Source: Clostridiales bacterium
GTDB taxonomy: Bacteria; Bacillota; Clostridia; Lachnospirales; WQUN01
Direction: 5' to 3'
Length of the DNA stretch: 6,878 nucleotides
Assembly: GCA_031254075.1 (NCBI GenBank)
Contig: JAIRVD010000072.1
Location: 1-6,878, forward strand
Positions 1-6,676 of this stretch are shown one piece after another; positions within the stretch are counted from its first letter, which is position 1; each line of letters begins with the position of its first letter. The position numbers were made by a program, and so were the translations under genes. Below the pieces are notes generated by a model that was given only the letters and a program-made list of their open reading frames with translations, was not told where the DNA came from and did no database searches.

Positions 1-489
1 TAAAACAACGCCGAGATGTTCGCCGAGCGGAACGCTTTCTACATAATTGATTAACGCGTCAATCGAAAGATAGTCGGGGTCATTGTCGAGCATCGACCCG
101 GAAATATCGCTTACGACAAGTGTGCCTTGGAAGTTCGCGCCGCCGCGTCCGCCGATGTCAATTGTTGTAACGCCGTAAAGTAACTGTGTCAACAACCCCA
201 CAACAAACGCGCACGGAACAAAAATCGCCGCCGCCTTTGCACATGTTCCCGAAAAAGTAACGCGACCGCGCGGAATATAATATCCCGACGAAATCTTTTC
301 CGAAACAAAAATCGTAAGAAAAAGCATCGTCATTGCAAACATCAAATAAATTGCGCATTGCAGAAAATACGGAATGCCAAGCCAATTATCCATAAGCCCC
401 AGCAACAGCTCTCCCAAACCAAACACGGCAATCGCCGCAAGAATACTGAAAATAAACAGTACAATGTTTAGCGGTGATTTCTTTACCAT
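1..489 (-). CDS. Membrane-anchored vWA-domain protein (5' part; 3' end beyond window)
   Basis: The first 163 residues of a protein whose C-terminus lies outside the window. The ATG at 487-489 follows a strong GGAGG with 6-nt spacing. Three hydrophobic segments are visible at about residues 6-33, 41-62 and 83-107. A beta strand then leads into DISGS (residues 128-132) in the context VVSDISGSM. This is the DxSxS metal-binding (MIDAS) signature of von Willebrand A domains, which bind protein partners through a divalent cation. The remaining MIDAS Thr and Asp would lie past the window edge, so metal competence cannot be confirmed. With three membrane spans the vWA side is uncertain; a cytoplasmic or external vWA is possible depending on the orientation of the first helix. 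It starts 16 bp after the LRR gene stop, so the two are almost certainly co-transcribed. A membrane-tethered vWA adaptor in a GTPase/GAP1 locus is the inferred role. The vWA call is confident; the function is not. Confidence 0.85.
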   Translation of the reverse strand, partial: MVKKSPLNIVLFIFSILAAIAVFGLGELLLGLMDNWLGIPYFLQCAIYLMFAMTMLFLTIFVSEKISSGYYIPRGRVTFSGTCAKAAAIFVPCAFVVGLLTQLLYGVTTIDIGGRGGANFQGTLVVSDISGSMLDNDPDYLSIDALINYVESVPLGEHLGVVL

Positions 490-493
490 ACTG

Positions 494-500
494 CACCTCC
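494..500 (-). promoter_or_regulatory. Ribosome binding site for the vWA gene
   Basis: GGAGGTG on the minus strand, a near-perfect anti-16S match, with GGAGG 6 nt before the ATG at 489. It fixes the start of the vWA protein and lies inside the 16-bp gap after the LRR gene. Confidence 0.8.
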
Positions 501-505
501 TGAAA

Positions 506-1279
506 TTAATTTCTTATTCGAACAATCAACATAAAGCCGCTGATTAAAAATGTAAGGACAGTGAAAACAATAAAAATCCATCCGAGTATGCTTTCCAACA
601 AACTTCCGTCAGAGCCTTCATCGGGTGCGGACGGCAACTCGGTTGTTTCCCCGATTTGAACAATTCCGCGCCCGCCTTCGCCGCCTTCTTCGTCGCCCGA
701 TGCGGCTTCTTCGCCGCCGGATGTTTCGCCTTCGCCTTCGGGTTCGTCTTCGTGTTCTTCGCCTTGCGGCTCTTCGCTTTCTTCTTCGCGTTTTTCTTCT
801 TCATTGTTTCGCACCGCAAGGCAGTCTGCTTCATTTCCGTGCGGACAATGATTTGTTGTTAAAAAATTATCCTTTTCGAAATTCTCCGGCAGTTGAATCA
901 CGCTCAATTCACGTATGCAGGTATCGTTTATTTGCAGCTCGGTTAAAGCTGAATTATACGAAAGATTAAGTTCATCTACCGCGCTTCTGCGGATATATAA
1001 TTCTGTTAAACCGCTCAAATGCTCAATTCCCGCAACGCTGTAAATTCTTGCGTCTTCAACATCCAGACTCGTGATTTCCTTTAAATCATCGCGGGTTATT
1101 GCGTCGTTGCTGTCAATTTCGCGTCCTAATTCCTTTCGAATATTTCCCAAAAAAATTTCATCGGTAAAGCAAGCTGTAAGGTCTTCGGGACATTCCTCCG
1201 GGTCATCGGCATAAGCGGGAATCAACATAAAGCAAGCAGCCGTAAGTAGAATAAAAATAAAAGCAATTTTTTTCTTCAT
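506..1279 (-). CDS. Secreted leucine-rich-repeat protein with acidic stalk and C-terminal TM anchor
   Basis: A 257-residue protein built as a single-pass surface receptor. Residues 1-24 form a Sec signal peptide (KKK, hydrophobic core, probable cleavage after AYA-24). Residues about 38-70 resemble the helical cap that precedes internalin-like LRRs. Residues about 66-130 hold a few short leucine-rich repeats (for example ITSLDV, LTELYI, LTELQI). Four further Cys (30, 37, 121, 145) and C153 lie in the exported part and could form disulfides. Residues 159-203 are a stalk with 20 Glu and 2 Asp in 45 positions. A TM helix at about 229-253 ends in the short tail VRIRN. The ATG at 1279 was chosen over an upstream in-frame start at 1399 because it has AAGGAGA 9 nt upstream and begins the signal peptide; the longer start would run into the preceding gene. 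The gene sits 28 bp after the GAP1-like gene. LRRs usually bind protein ligands, so a sensor role is inferred. A lipobox reading (TAAC at 13-16) is poorer than the type I cleavage site. Confidence 0.85.
   Translation of the reverse strand: MKKKIAFIFILLTAACFMLIPAYADDPEECPEDLTACFTDEIFLGNIRKELGREIDSNDAITRDDLKEITSLDVEDARIYSVAGIEHLSGLTELYIRRSAVDELNLSYNSALTELQINDTCIRELSVIQLPENFEKDNFLTTNHCPHGNEADCLAVRNNEEEKREEESEEPQGEEHEDEPEGEGETSGGEEAASGDEEGGEGGRGIVQIGETTELPSAPDEGSDGSLLESILGWIFIVFTVLTFLISGFMLIVRIRN
671..805 (-). repeat. Low-complexity Glu/Gly-coding tract (LRR protein stalk)
   Basis: On the plus strand this stretch is a run of TTC, GCC and GCG-like triplets; on the minus strand it reads GAA/GGC/GAG and encodes the acidic stalk (residues 159-203). 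The triplet redundancy makes length change by slippage plausible. It also produces spurious Arg-rich and Lys/Ala-rich open frames on other frames, which are not genes. Confidence 0.6.
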
Positions 1280-1288
1280 AAAAATTTC

Positions 1289-1295
1289 TCTCCTT
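1289..1295 (-). promoter_or_regulatory. Ribosome binding site for the LRR gene
   Basis: AAGGAGA on the minus strand, 9 nt before the ATG at 1279, within the 28-bp gap after the GAP1-like gene. It decides the start in favour of the signal-peptide methionine. Confidence 0.75.
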
Positions 1296-1307
1296 ATAAT
1301 GGATAAA

Positions 1308-4247
1308 TTACATAAATATGCCTGAGATGAATCTTTTAAAAAACGGAATAAACGCAACGACAAACGAAGCGATTGCCATAACGAGCAGTATGACGGCAAC
1401 AGGGAACGGCGCGATATTCATTATCGCGGCACCGCCGCCGATTATGGCGAGAATCAAGCCCGAAACAGTGCTTATGAAAACGGAAATAACAAAAAACAGT
1501 GTAAGCACATCTTCCAATTCGTTTGAATGGTGGGGTTCGTATTGAACGATTTGCTTTCTTGCCGGCCGGAATTTTGTCGTCATGCTCGGAAGTTCTGTTC
1601 CGTTGCCGTTGCAGACTGCGGCGATTTCGTCGCCGATATATTTTCCTGCCATTTTTATATGCGGATTATTTCCGGCTACTCTTGTTGTGAAAATTTCGTA
1701 CATTCTTGCGGTATTTTCCAAATCATCAAAGGTATTTGCACTGACGCATTGATGAATTCTTGTGAGCAGGGATACGAATATTTCTTCTTCCTCGTTTGTT
1801 CCGTAGCGATATCCCTCAAGCAGTTTTAACGCTTCGTTTAATTTTTTTATGTCTTGCTTCGGATTTCCGTCGCTTCGCGAATATTCGAGATATTTTTCCG
1901 CCGCCCTTGAATCGGAAAGTGAATCACCGCTTGCTCTTGCCTCAATAACAACGCGTGTCAACGCCCATTCCGGCGTAGCTTCGATATTGGATGAAAAATA
2001 TTCAATTCGTGCGAGAAGTCTCTTTGTTTCGCTTTTGAATTTTTTCGATGCGAGATACAATTCCATTCCTTTGTTTACCTCGTCATCAAAGTCAACAATG
2101 ATTTTCAATTTATCAGGCTGTGCTTTGGGGAAATGCTCAAACATTGTATAAGCTTGCTTTACCGATTTCGGATGAATCGTTTTCCAAATATCGCTCATGC
2201 CTTTTAACAAATCAAACAAAATTATTTGAATCTGCATAAGCCTGTAAATTTCGTCGTCGTTTGCAAAGCCGCAATCATGCAGCATATTCCACCATTTGTA
2301 CAATTCTTCTATTTTAATTTCAATTGACGCAGATTCGACTGCCGCCCATGACTTGTTGAATTCATCCACAAACATTTGACGAATTTCTTCAGTGCCGACA
2401 CCGAAGCGCAAATAAAAATGCAATTTCTTGTTATCGCGCAGGTAGAAAACGTATTTTTGCAATTGAGCTTTATCCTTTAACGCGTCGGCTTCCCAGTAAA
2501 GCGAAAGCAGTTGTTTTAAATTATCCGTGCGCGTCGCGTCGTCCATGAATTTTAACGCGGCAACTATATTGTCGAGTTGATTACTGTTTGGCGGATTAAT
2601 ATTTGCGATTTTTTCGCGATTATATTTTTCAATTAAGAAAAATAAACGTGATGATTGCTCGTTGCCGGGCTTTGTGTCCCATGAGGAGATGTCCATACTC
2701 ATTTGACGCCCGACATTTTTCAAGCCTTCTACTATGTTTTGATAATCCTTAAAATATTTAGTTCCGCCGGTCTTTAACATCGTAACGACGATGTCGTTCG
2801 CGCATTTTGAAAGCACCAACGCAACCTCGTCCGCGATTTTTTTATCGTGAACGCCCAGCACCTTAATCAGCGCGTCGATTGCTTCGGGAATGCGTTCCTG
2901 CGGAGCATTTTCCTTTATTATTTTTGCGTAATACTGCAAAACTGCTTCTAGTTTATTTATTTGATTGCCGTAGAATAAATTATTAAACAACAACGCAACA
3001 ACTTCACGCGCAACGAATTCTCCCAATTCAAAATCGCCGTTCGCAAGTTGGCAAATCGAACGCACCTCGCCGACATTAATTTGCGAAACTGGAACGTTCT
3101 CAAGCTGTGTTGTGAAGACATTGAAAATATTTTTCAACGTTTTTTCGTCTTTGAAATGCTTATCCAGACTTTTTCCGAACACATTTACAAGACTGTTGAT
3201 TGCAGTCGAAGCGGTTGCAAAGTCGAGGCTGTCGGGCGAAGTGTTTTGAACTGCATCCCACAGCCAGAAGCAATGAACAAACACATCGAACGGCATTTTG
3301 TCGATGAGTTCCTTGTAATTTTCTTTCATGAAATCGGATAATTTTTTTATCGCGGCGGGGTTGTCTATGTTATTCCAAAACCATTTTACGAAATAAAGAA
3401 TTTCTTCGGACGGCGTTTCGATGTTTTTATTTTTTTCGCCGCCGGATAAATCAATTACCGAAATTGAGGTGTCATGCGGCGGCGCACCTACATAGCACAC
3501 CAGTTGAATGCCGTCGATTGCCGACGCGCTGCTTCCGTCGGTTGCGCCGCTCCAATTTGAGACCGCGCCGAATTTTTTCCGTAGCCAAGCCGGTAAAACG
3601 GTAAGCAAATTTAAAATCAATTTTTCGCCCGTTTCGCCCTCGGGAAGGATAACGGCGAGTTTGTCTTTCGCCTTCTGCGAGGTTATACATTTGCAAAGCG
3701 AAACGAAAAACTTGCTAAATATTTCTTCGTCAAAACCGAATCCGAGCCATTCGTCGCGTGTTACATCTGCGTGCGACGAATAATCGCCCGGTTTCGGGTC
3801 ATAAGCGTTCGAATACGTAATTACACCATCTTCATTAACACGTTTTGCAAAATCATCATATGACTCAAACGCCGAAATTTTAAATGCGTTGTCGGGATTA
3901 TTTAAGAAAACGGAGTTCGCTTTATTTTTTTCGTCATCTACAAACACAAGCCCGAAGCTGTATTGAACAACGCCGCGTTTTGTTAATTTGTCGTCAACGA
4001 AATAACTGCGCCAAACAACGGTAGAATCCGCCGTCGGATGAACGACGCGAAGCAATGATTTATCCTGTGTATAGCCCGCGATTGACGGCTGAGTTCCTGC
4101 CAATACGGGATTTAATTTATTGTAAATAACATCATGCGTATCGGGAAGAAAAAGCCCGTCGGTGAGTTCCACGGTAAACGTACCCGCGCTTTTTGTGCGC
4201 GAGCCGTGTTCGTACCAAGAACGCGTATAAATATGATGCCCCGTCAT
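1308..4247 (-). CDS. GAP1-like GTPase-associated protein with C-terminal membrane hairpin
   Basis: A 979-residue protein that resembles GTPase-associated protein 1 (GAP1), the large helical partner encoded beside TRAFAC/double-GTPase proteins in bacterial conflict systems. Evidence is by pattern: a start with HHIYTRSW (residues 4-11), and a segment near 207-235 with LLTVLPAWLRKKFGAVSNWS, which matches the LP-x-x-x-R-x-x-F block I associate with GAP1 N-terminal domains. I cannot say whether it is N type 1 or type 2. Residues about 280-880 look almost wholly alpha-helical and repeat-like, with many charged and amphipathic helices and no catalytic motif I recognise. The end carries two hydrophobic helices, about 916-943 (with a GGGAA turn) and 948-970, suggesting that the bulk is cytoplasmic and tethered by a hairpin. 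The ATG at 4247 has AGGAGC 7 nt upstream and lies 16 bp after the GTPase stop. The probable job is as GTPase regulator or effector scaffold. GAP1 here means associated protein, not a proven GTPase-activating protein. Confidence 0.72.
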   Translation of the reverse strand: MTGHHIYTRSWYEHGSRTKSAGTFTVELTDGLFLPDTHDVIYNKLNPVLAGTQPSIAGYTQDKSLLRVVHPTADSTVVWRSYFVDDKLTKRGVVQYSFGLVFVDDEKNKANSVFLNNPDNAFKISAFESYDDFAKRVNEDGVITYSNAYDPKPGDYSSHADVTRDEWLGFGFDEEIFSKFFVSLCKCITSQKAKDKLAVILPEGETGEKLILNLLTVLPAWLRKKFGAVSNWSGATDGSSASAIDGIQLVCYVGAPPHDTSISVIDLSGGEKNKNIETPSEEILYFVKWFWNNIDNPAAIKKLSDFMKENYKELIDKMPFDVFVHCFWLWDAVQNTSPDSLDFATASTAINSLVNVFGKSLDKHFKDEKTLKNIFNVFTTQLENVPVSQINVGEVRSICQLANGDFELGEFVAREVVALLFNNLFYGNQINKLEAVLQYYAKIIKENAPQERIPEAIDALIKVLGVHDKKIADEVALVLSKCANDIVVTMLKTGGTKYFKDYQNIVEGLKNVGRQMSMDISSWDTKPGNEQSSRLFFLIEKYNREKIANINPPNSNQLDNIVAALKFMDDATRTDNLKQLLSLYWEADALKDKAQLQKYVFYLRDNKKLHFYLRFGVGTEEIRQMFVDEFNKSWAAVESASIEIKIEELYKWWNMLHDCGFANDDEIYRLMQIQIILFDLLKGMSDIWKTIHPKSVKQAYTMFEHFPKAQPDKLKIIVDFDDEVNKGMELYLASKKFKSETKRLLARIEYFSSNIEATPEWALTRVVIEARASGDSLSDSRAAEKYLEYSRSDGNPKQDIKKLNEALKLLEGYRYGTNEEEEIFVSLLTRIHQCVSANTFDDLENTARMYEIFTTRVAGNNPHIKMAGKYIGDEIAAVCNGNGTELPSMTTKFRPARKQIVQYEPHHSNELEDVLTLFFVISVFISTVSGLILAIIGGGAAIMNIAPFPVAVILLVMAIASFVVAFIPFFKRFISGIFM

Positions 4248-4254
4248 ATAGTTA

Positions 4255-4260
4255 GCTCCT
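4255..4260 (-). promoter_or_regulatory. Ribosome binding site for the GAP1-like gene
   Basis: AGGAGC on the minus strand, 7 nt before the ATG at 4247, in the 16-bp gap after the GTPase stop codon (TAG at 4264-4266). Confidence 0.65.
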
Positions 4261-4263
4261 TGT

Positions 4264-5967
4264 CTACCTTCTCGAGAAAAGTCCGCCGCGTCCGTTGTTC
4301 TGCGGAATTGTAAGCGCCTCGCCCGATATTTCGTCCCATGCGTTGCAATACAGCCTGCCCCACGCGTTTATTGCGGCAAGATATTTGCTGTTTCGGGCAA
4401 GCGCGGAGTCGCGCGTGTCCATATCAGGCTGACGAATATCCGCTTCATCAAACGGCGGAACAACGTTCAAGCGCATCAGCATACGAATAAAGGGGTCAAC
4501 AACGCGCCACGGTTTTATCGCGTGCGGCGTGATAACATAATCTCCCGCTATTCCGTGTTCATTAACGCGAGACTCTATCGGAAGCGGTTCCTTTCCGAGA
4601 GCGGAAACAACAGACGAAAACGTGCTGCCGAAATTTTTTCGCAGCAAGTTTATAATATTCCCGGACAAACGCTCCAGAATTAAATTAACGCCATTATCCG
4701 TTTCGTCAAAATACTGCTTGTCGAAGCTGACTTTTTGATACGCGTTAAGCACGGGAAGTGCGCGTTCGATACCGGCACTATGCAAACGTGCTTTGTTTTC
4801 ATCAGCGAAGAAATGGTCGCCCTTTGTGATTACTACCGCAGTCGGCTGATTTATTTTTTTATTTCCGATTAGCGGAACAACGTGACCCGTTAAAACTTCA
4901 TTCAAATTATGAATATAGCTTAATTTTTCTCTGTCCATGTCCTTGTCGCCCGATTCGCTTCCGCTGAAAACATTGCGCTTCGAAAATGTAAACGGGTCAA
5001 GCATCATGATAAACGAATCGAATTTAGGAAACTGCTCGGCGATTCCGTGCAGTGCTTCCGTGCGTTCGGGGTTTGTAAGAAATTCGCCCGGCATATCGCG
5101 CAAAAAGAGCAGCGCGTTATTGCTTTTTCCGCCTTTGAAGTCAACGGAAATATCTAAAACCAAGGGCTCATTACCCATCGAAAACGTCGAAAACGGCAGC
5201 TTGCCGTCTTCGCATAATTCGTATGCCATTTTTTTAATAGAAGTATCCTCGTTCGCGCCGCCCGAAAGAACCGTTACATATAATTTCGCGATACCCTTCG
5301 AGCCTGTTTCGGCAGGCGGAAGAATGTATCCGCTGTCTTCTTTAAGCGCGTTGTAAAGCGAAATCAAATACATCGTCTTGCCCGACGAAGAAGGACCGAG
5401 CATCAGTGCGATATAACTCGCCTTCATGCCCGCCGCCATCATTAATTCTTTTCCGCATTCGCAAAAACGTTTTCTGTAAGCCGTCGTGATTTCCATGTCG
5501 TCTTTGCGCGTTAAAATTTCCACACCGACAAGCAAGTCGTCTTTGTATTCGGGCTTGTTCGCGAGTGCCGGAGGCGCGTGAACATCGCCGTTGTACAGCG
5601 GCTTTACATTATGCTCACCGAAAATTCTTTTTAACTCATTAAAAGTATACAAGCCCTCTGTCGGCAAGTTTGCGGGGCGCGATTCGTTTTTCGCCGAAGC
5701 GTTTCCGGAACCGCCGTCCAACCAACTGTCGCCGCTGTCGCTGTTTTTTTCGTCCTCAAACCAGCTTATTTCGCCGAGCGGAATTCCGTCAACGGCAGAA
5801 CCCATTTCTTCGCCGCCTGCCCAACTGTTTGCATTTTCGGAACGACCTGTTCCGCCGTCTCTTACTTCTCGCTTTTTGCCCTCAATGCCTGTTCGCAAAT
5901 TAAAAAAGACATCATAGTTAGAAAGCTCTTGCAAACAGTACGGGCATTTTATCGGATAATAAGACAT
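4264..5967 (-). CDS. TRAFAC-type (DO-GTPase-like) GTPase with split Cys-pair element
   Basis: A 567-residue P-loop GTPase. Walker A/G1 is GPSSSGKT (191-198). Walker B/G3 is DMPGE (291-295), equivalent to the DxxGE of this family. A hydrophobic strand precedes MMLDP (321-325). G4 is TKGD (381-384), a TKxD variant of NKxD that indicates guanine specificity. A G5-like SALG lies at 455-458. The end near 486-500 (PWRVVDPFIRMLMRL) fits the C-terminal block I associate with these GTPases. The N-terminus has CPYC (8-11), and a second pair CEC (169-171) comes just before the GTPase core, consistent with a zinc ribbon split by a long insert. Residues about 31-105 of that insert are low-complexity, rich in Gly, Ser, Asp and Glu. 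The ATG at 5967 was preferred to an in-frame TTG at 5991 because GGAGG lies 6 nt upstream and the TTG would overlap the preceding gene. The GAP1-like gene follows by 16 bp. GTP-driven switching in a conflict or signalling complex is the inferred role. One GTPase core is clear; a second degenerate one was not identified. Confidence 0.82.
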   Translation of the reverse strand: MSYYPIKCPYCLQELSNYDVFFNLRTGIEGKKREVRDGGTGRSENANSWAGGEEMGSAVDGIPLGEISWFEDEKNSDSGDSWLDGGSGNASAKNESRPANLPTEGLYTFNELKRIFGEHNVKPLYNGDVHAPPALANKPEYKDDLLVGVEILTRKDDMEITTAYRKRFCECGKELMMAAGMKASYIALMLGPSSSGKTMYLISLYNALKEDSGYILPPAETGSKGIAKLYVTVLSGGANEDTSIKKMAYELCEDGKLPFSTFSMGNEPLVLDISVDFKGGKSNNALLFLRDMPGEFLTNPERTEALHGIAEQFPKFDSFIMMLDPFTFSKRNVFSGSESGDKDMDREKLSYIHNLNEVLTGHVVPLIGNKKINQPTAVVITKGDHFFADENKARLHSAGIERALPVLNAYQKVSFDKQYFDETDNGVNLILERLSGNIINLLRKNFGSTFSSVVSALGKEPLPIESRVNEHGIAGDYVITPHAIKPWRVVDPFIRMLMRLNVVPPFDEADIRQPDMDTRDSALARNSKYLAAINAWGRLYCNAWDEISGEALTIPQNNGRGGLFSRR

Positions 5968-5973
5968 TGTAAT

Positions 5974-5978
5974 CCTCC
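5974..5978 (-). promoter_or_regulatory. Ribosome binding site that sets the GTPase start
   Basis: GGAGG on the minus strand, 6 nt before the ATG at 5967. It lies downstream of the competing TTG at 5991, so it can serve only the ATG. It falls in the 16-bp gap after the stop of the beta-rich protein gene. Confidence 0.8.
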
Positions 5979-5983
5979 GCCAA

Positions 5984-6601
5984 TCATCCAAATATGGACA
6001 TTTTTTTATAAATTGCGTTTATATCTGCATTGGTGCCGTTTGCTACCTGAATCGCAATATCCGCGTCCGCCTGCGTGAAAAACGGCGGATACTTATGTTT
6101 GCCGCGATTAATCGCCCCCGGGAACGGTGCGGTAAAACGCCGCCCCGCGCAGTTAAACGAATACCCCAAAATCCCGGGCTCAAGAGAGAATTGCGATTTT
6201 ACTGTAATCACATGCTTGAATAAATCATTTTCCGCACGCACCGTTTTTACATCGTAAAACACAGCCGCCGAACCGACCGTCACCGTCACCGTAAACTCGG
6301 GATTGTCAATCATCTTGTCTACATCGGGTATGCCTGAGCCGCTCTGCATCATGTATACCAAAAACTCGCGCCGCGTTACATCATACGAGCTTTTCGCGTT
6401 ATGACGAAAACTCAGTCCCTTAGGCACATTGCGCAAAGAATGCTCTGATGATTCGGGCATGTTCACTTTTCTCGAATTTCCGAGCGTATATATCGGCGCT
6501 ATGTACACCGTGTCCGGTGCATTCGTAGGAAATTTCCACGAAAGAGAAACTTCCTCGTTCATGTATCTTCCTCGCAAATTCAACATAGCCACAGGTTGCA
6601 T
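5984..6601 (-). CDS. Hypothetical beta-rich protein encoded upstream of the GTPase
   Basis: A 205-residue protein that I do not recognise. There is no signal peptide or membrane span, so it is probably cytoplasmic. The N-terminal part has the alternation of an Ig/FnIII-like sandwich: EVSLSWKFP at 17-25, then TVYIAPIYTL at 31-40. Further strand-rich segments are at 102-121 (FTVTVTVGSAAVFYDV region), 129-138 and 143-158, where GYSFNCAGRRF is followed by a Pro/Gly-rich loop. The C-terminus (178-203) looks helical. No catalytic motif is visible. The ATG at 6601 was chosen over an in-frame GTG at 6619 because GAGGGTGG sits just upstream of the ATG, whereas nothing like a ribosome site precedes the GTG. 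It ends 16 bp before the GTPase start, so it is probably a partner of that GTPase: an adaptor, inhibitor or small recognition module. The beta-sandwich reading is inference from strand pattern only. Confidence 0.75.
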   Translation of the reverse strand: MQPVAMLNLRGRYMNEEVSLSWKFPTNAPDTVYIAPIYTLGNSRKVNMPESSEHSLRNVPKGLSFRHNAKSSYDVTRREFLVYMMQSGSGIPDVDKMIDNPEFTVTVTVGSAAVFYDVKTVRAENDLFKHVITVKSQFSLEPGILGYSFNCAGRRFTAPFPGAINRGKHKYPPFFTQADADIAIQVANGTNADINAIYKKMSIFG

Positions 6602-6676
6602 AAATCCACCCTCTTGCACGAGTTTTATTTTTTGTACAGATGAACACGGATATTTAATGCAAAATTTTTGAATTCA
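6602..6676. other. 75-bp intergenic gap before the beta-rich protein gene
   Basis: The widest gap in the cluster and AT-rich. I looked for a promoter reading leftward and for a terminator hairpin. Only a weak TTGCAT and no good -10 at the right distance were found, plus a short near-palindrome CAAAAATTTTG without a T-run. It could hold a weak internal promoter, but the sequence does not establish one. Confidence 0.4.
6606..6613 (-). promoter_or_regulatory. Ribosome binding site for the beta-rich protein gene
   Basis: GAGGGTGG on the minus strand, 4 nt before the ATG at 6601. It is an imperfect match, but it is the only purine-rich candidate and lies between the two possible starts (6619 GTG and 6601 ATG), so it supports the ATG. 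Confidence 0.55.

Noticed and set aside
158..385. Minus-strand 75-residue Cys/Phe-rich frame
   Set aside because: Out-of-frame reading inside the vWA gene, which has a strong ribosome site, TM helices and the DISGS motif.
544..834. Minus-strand Lys/Ala-rich frame that looks histone H1-like
   Set aside because: It is a frame-shifted reading of the same GAA/GCC-rich stalk tract within the LRR gene; the composition is a by-product of the repeat, and the LRR frame has a signal peptide, TM and ribosome site.
625..969. Plus-strand open frame encoding an Arg-rich protein, and a similar one at 656-862
   Set aside because: They lie opposite the acidic stalk of the LRR gene; the Arg/Phe-rich content is the complement of Glu/Gly codons, and no ribosome site or homology pattern is visible.
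1231..1242. Lipobox reading (LTAAC) in the LRR signal peptide, making it a lipoprotein
   Set aside because: The -3 position is Thr rather than Leu/Val/Ile, hydrophobic residues continue after the Cys, and AYA-DD is a better type I site; the protein also has its own C-terminal TM anchor.
1280..1399. Upstream start adding 40 residues to the LRR protein
   Set aside because: It lies inside the 3' end of the GAP1-like gene and would bury the signal peptide; AAGGAGA at 1289-1295 supports 1279.
5968..5991. TTG start extending the GTPase by 8 residues
   Set aside because: It would overlap the previous gene's stop, and the GGAGG at 5974-5978 lies inside the extension, serving the ATG at 5967.
6602..6619. 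GTG start extending the beta-rich protein by 6 residues
   Set aside because: No ribosome site upstream of the GTG, whereas GAGGGTGG precedes the ATG at 6601.
6655..6676. Near-palindrome around CAAAAATTTTG as a terminator or operator
   Set aside because: Too short, AT-only stem without a GC hairpin or T-run, and a single copy.
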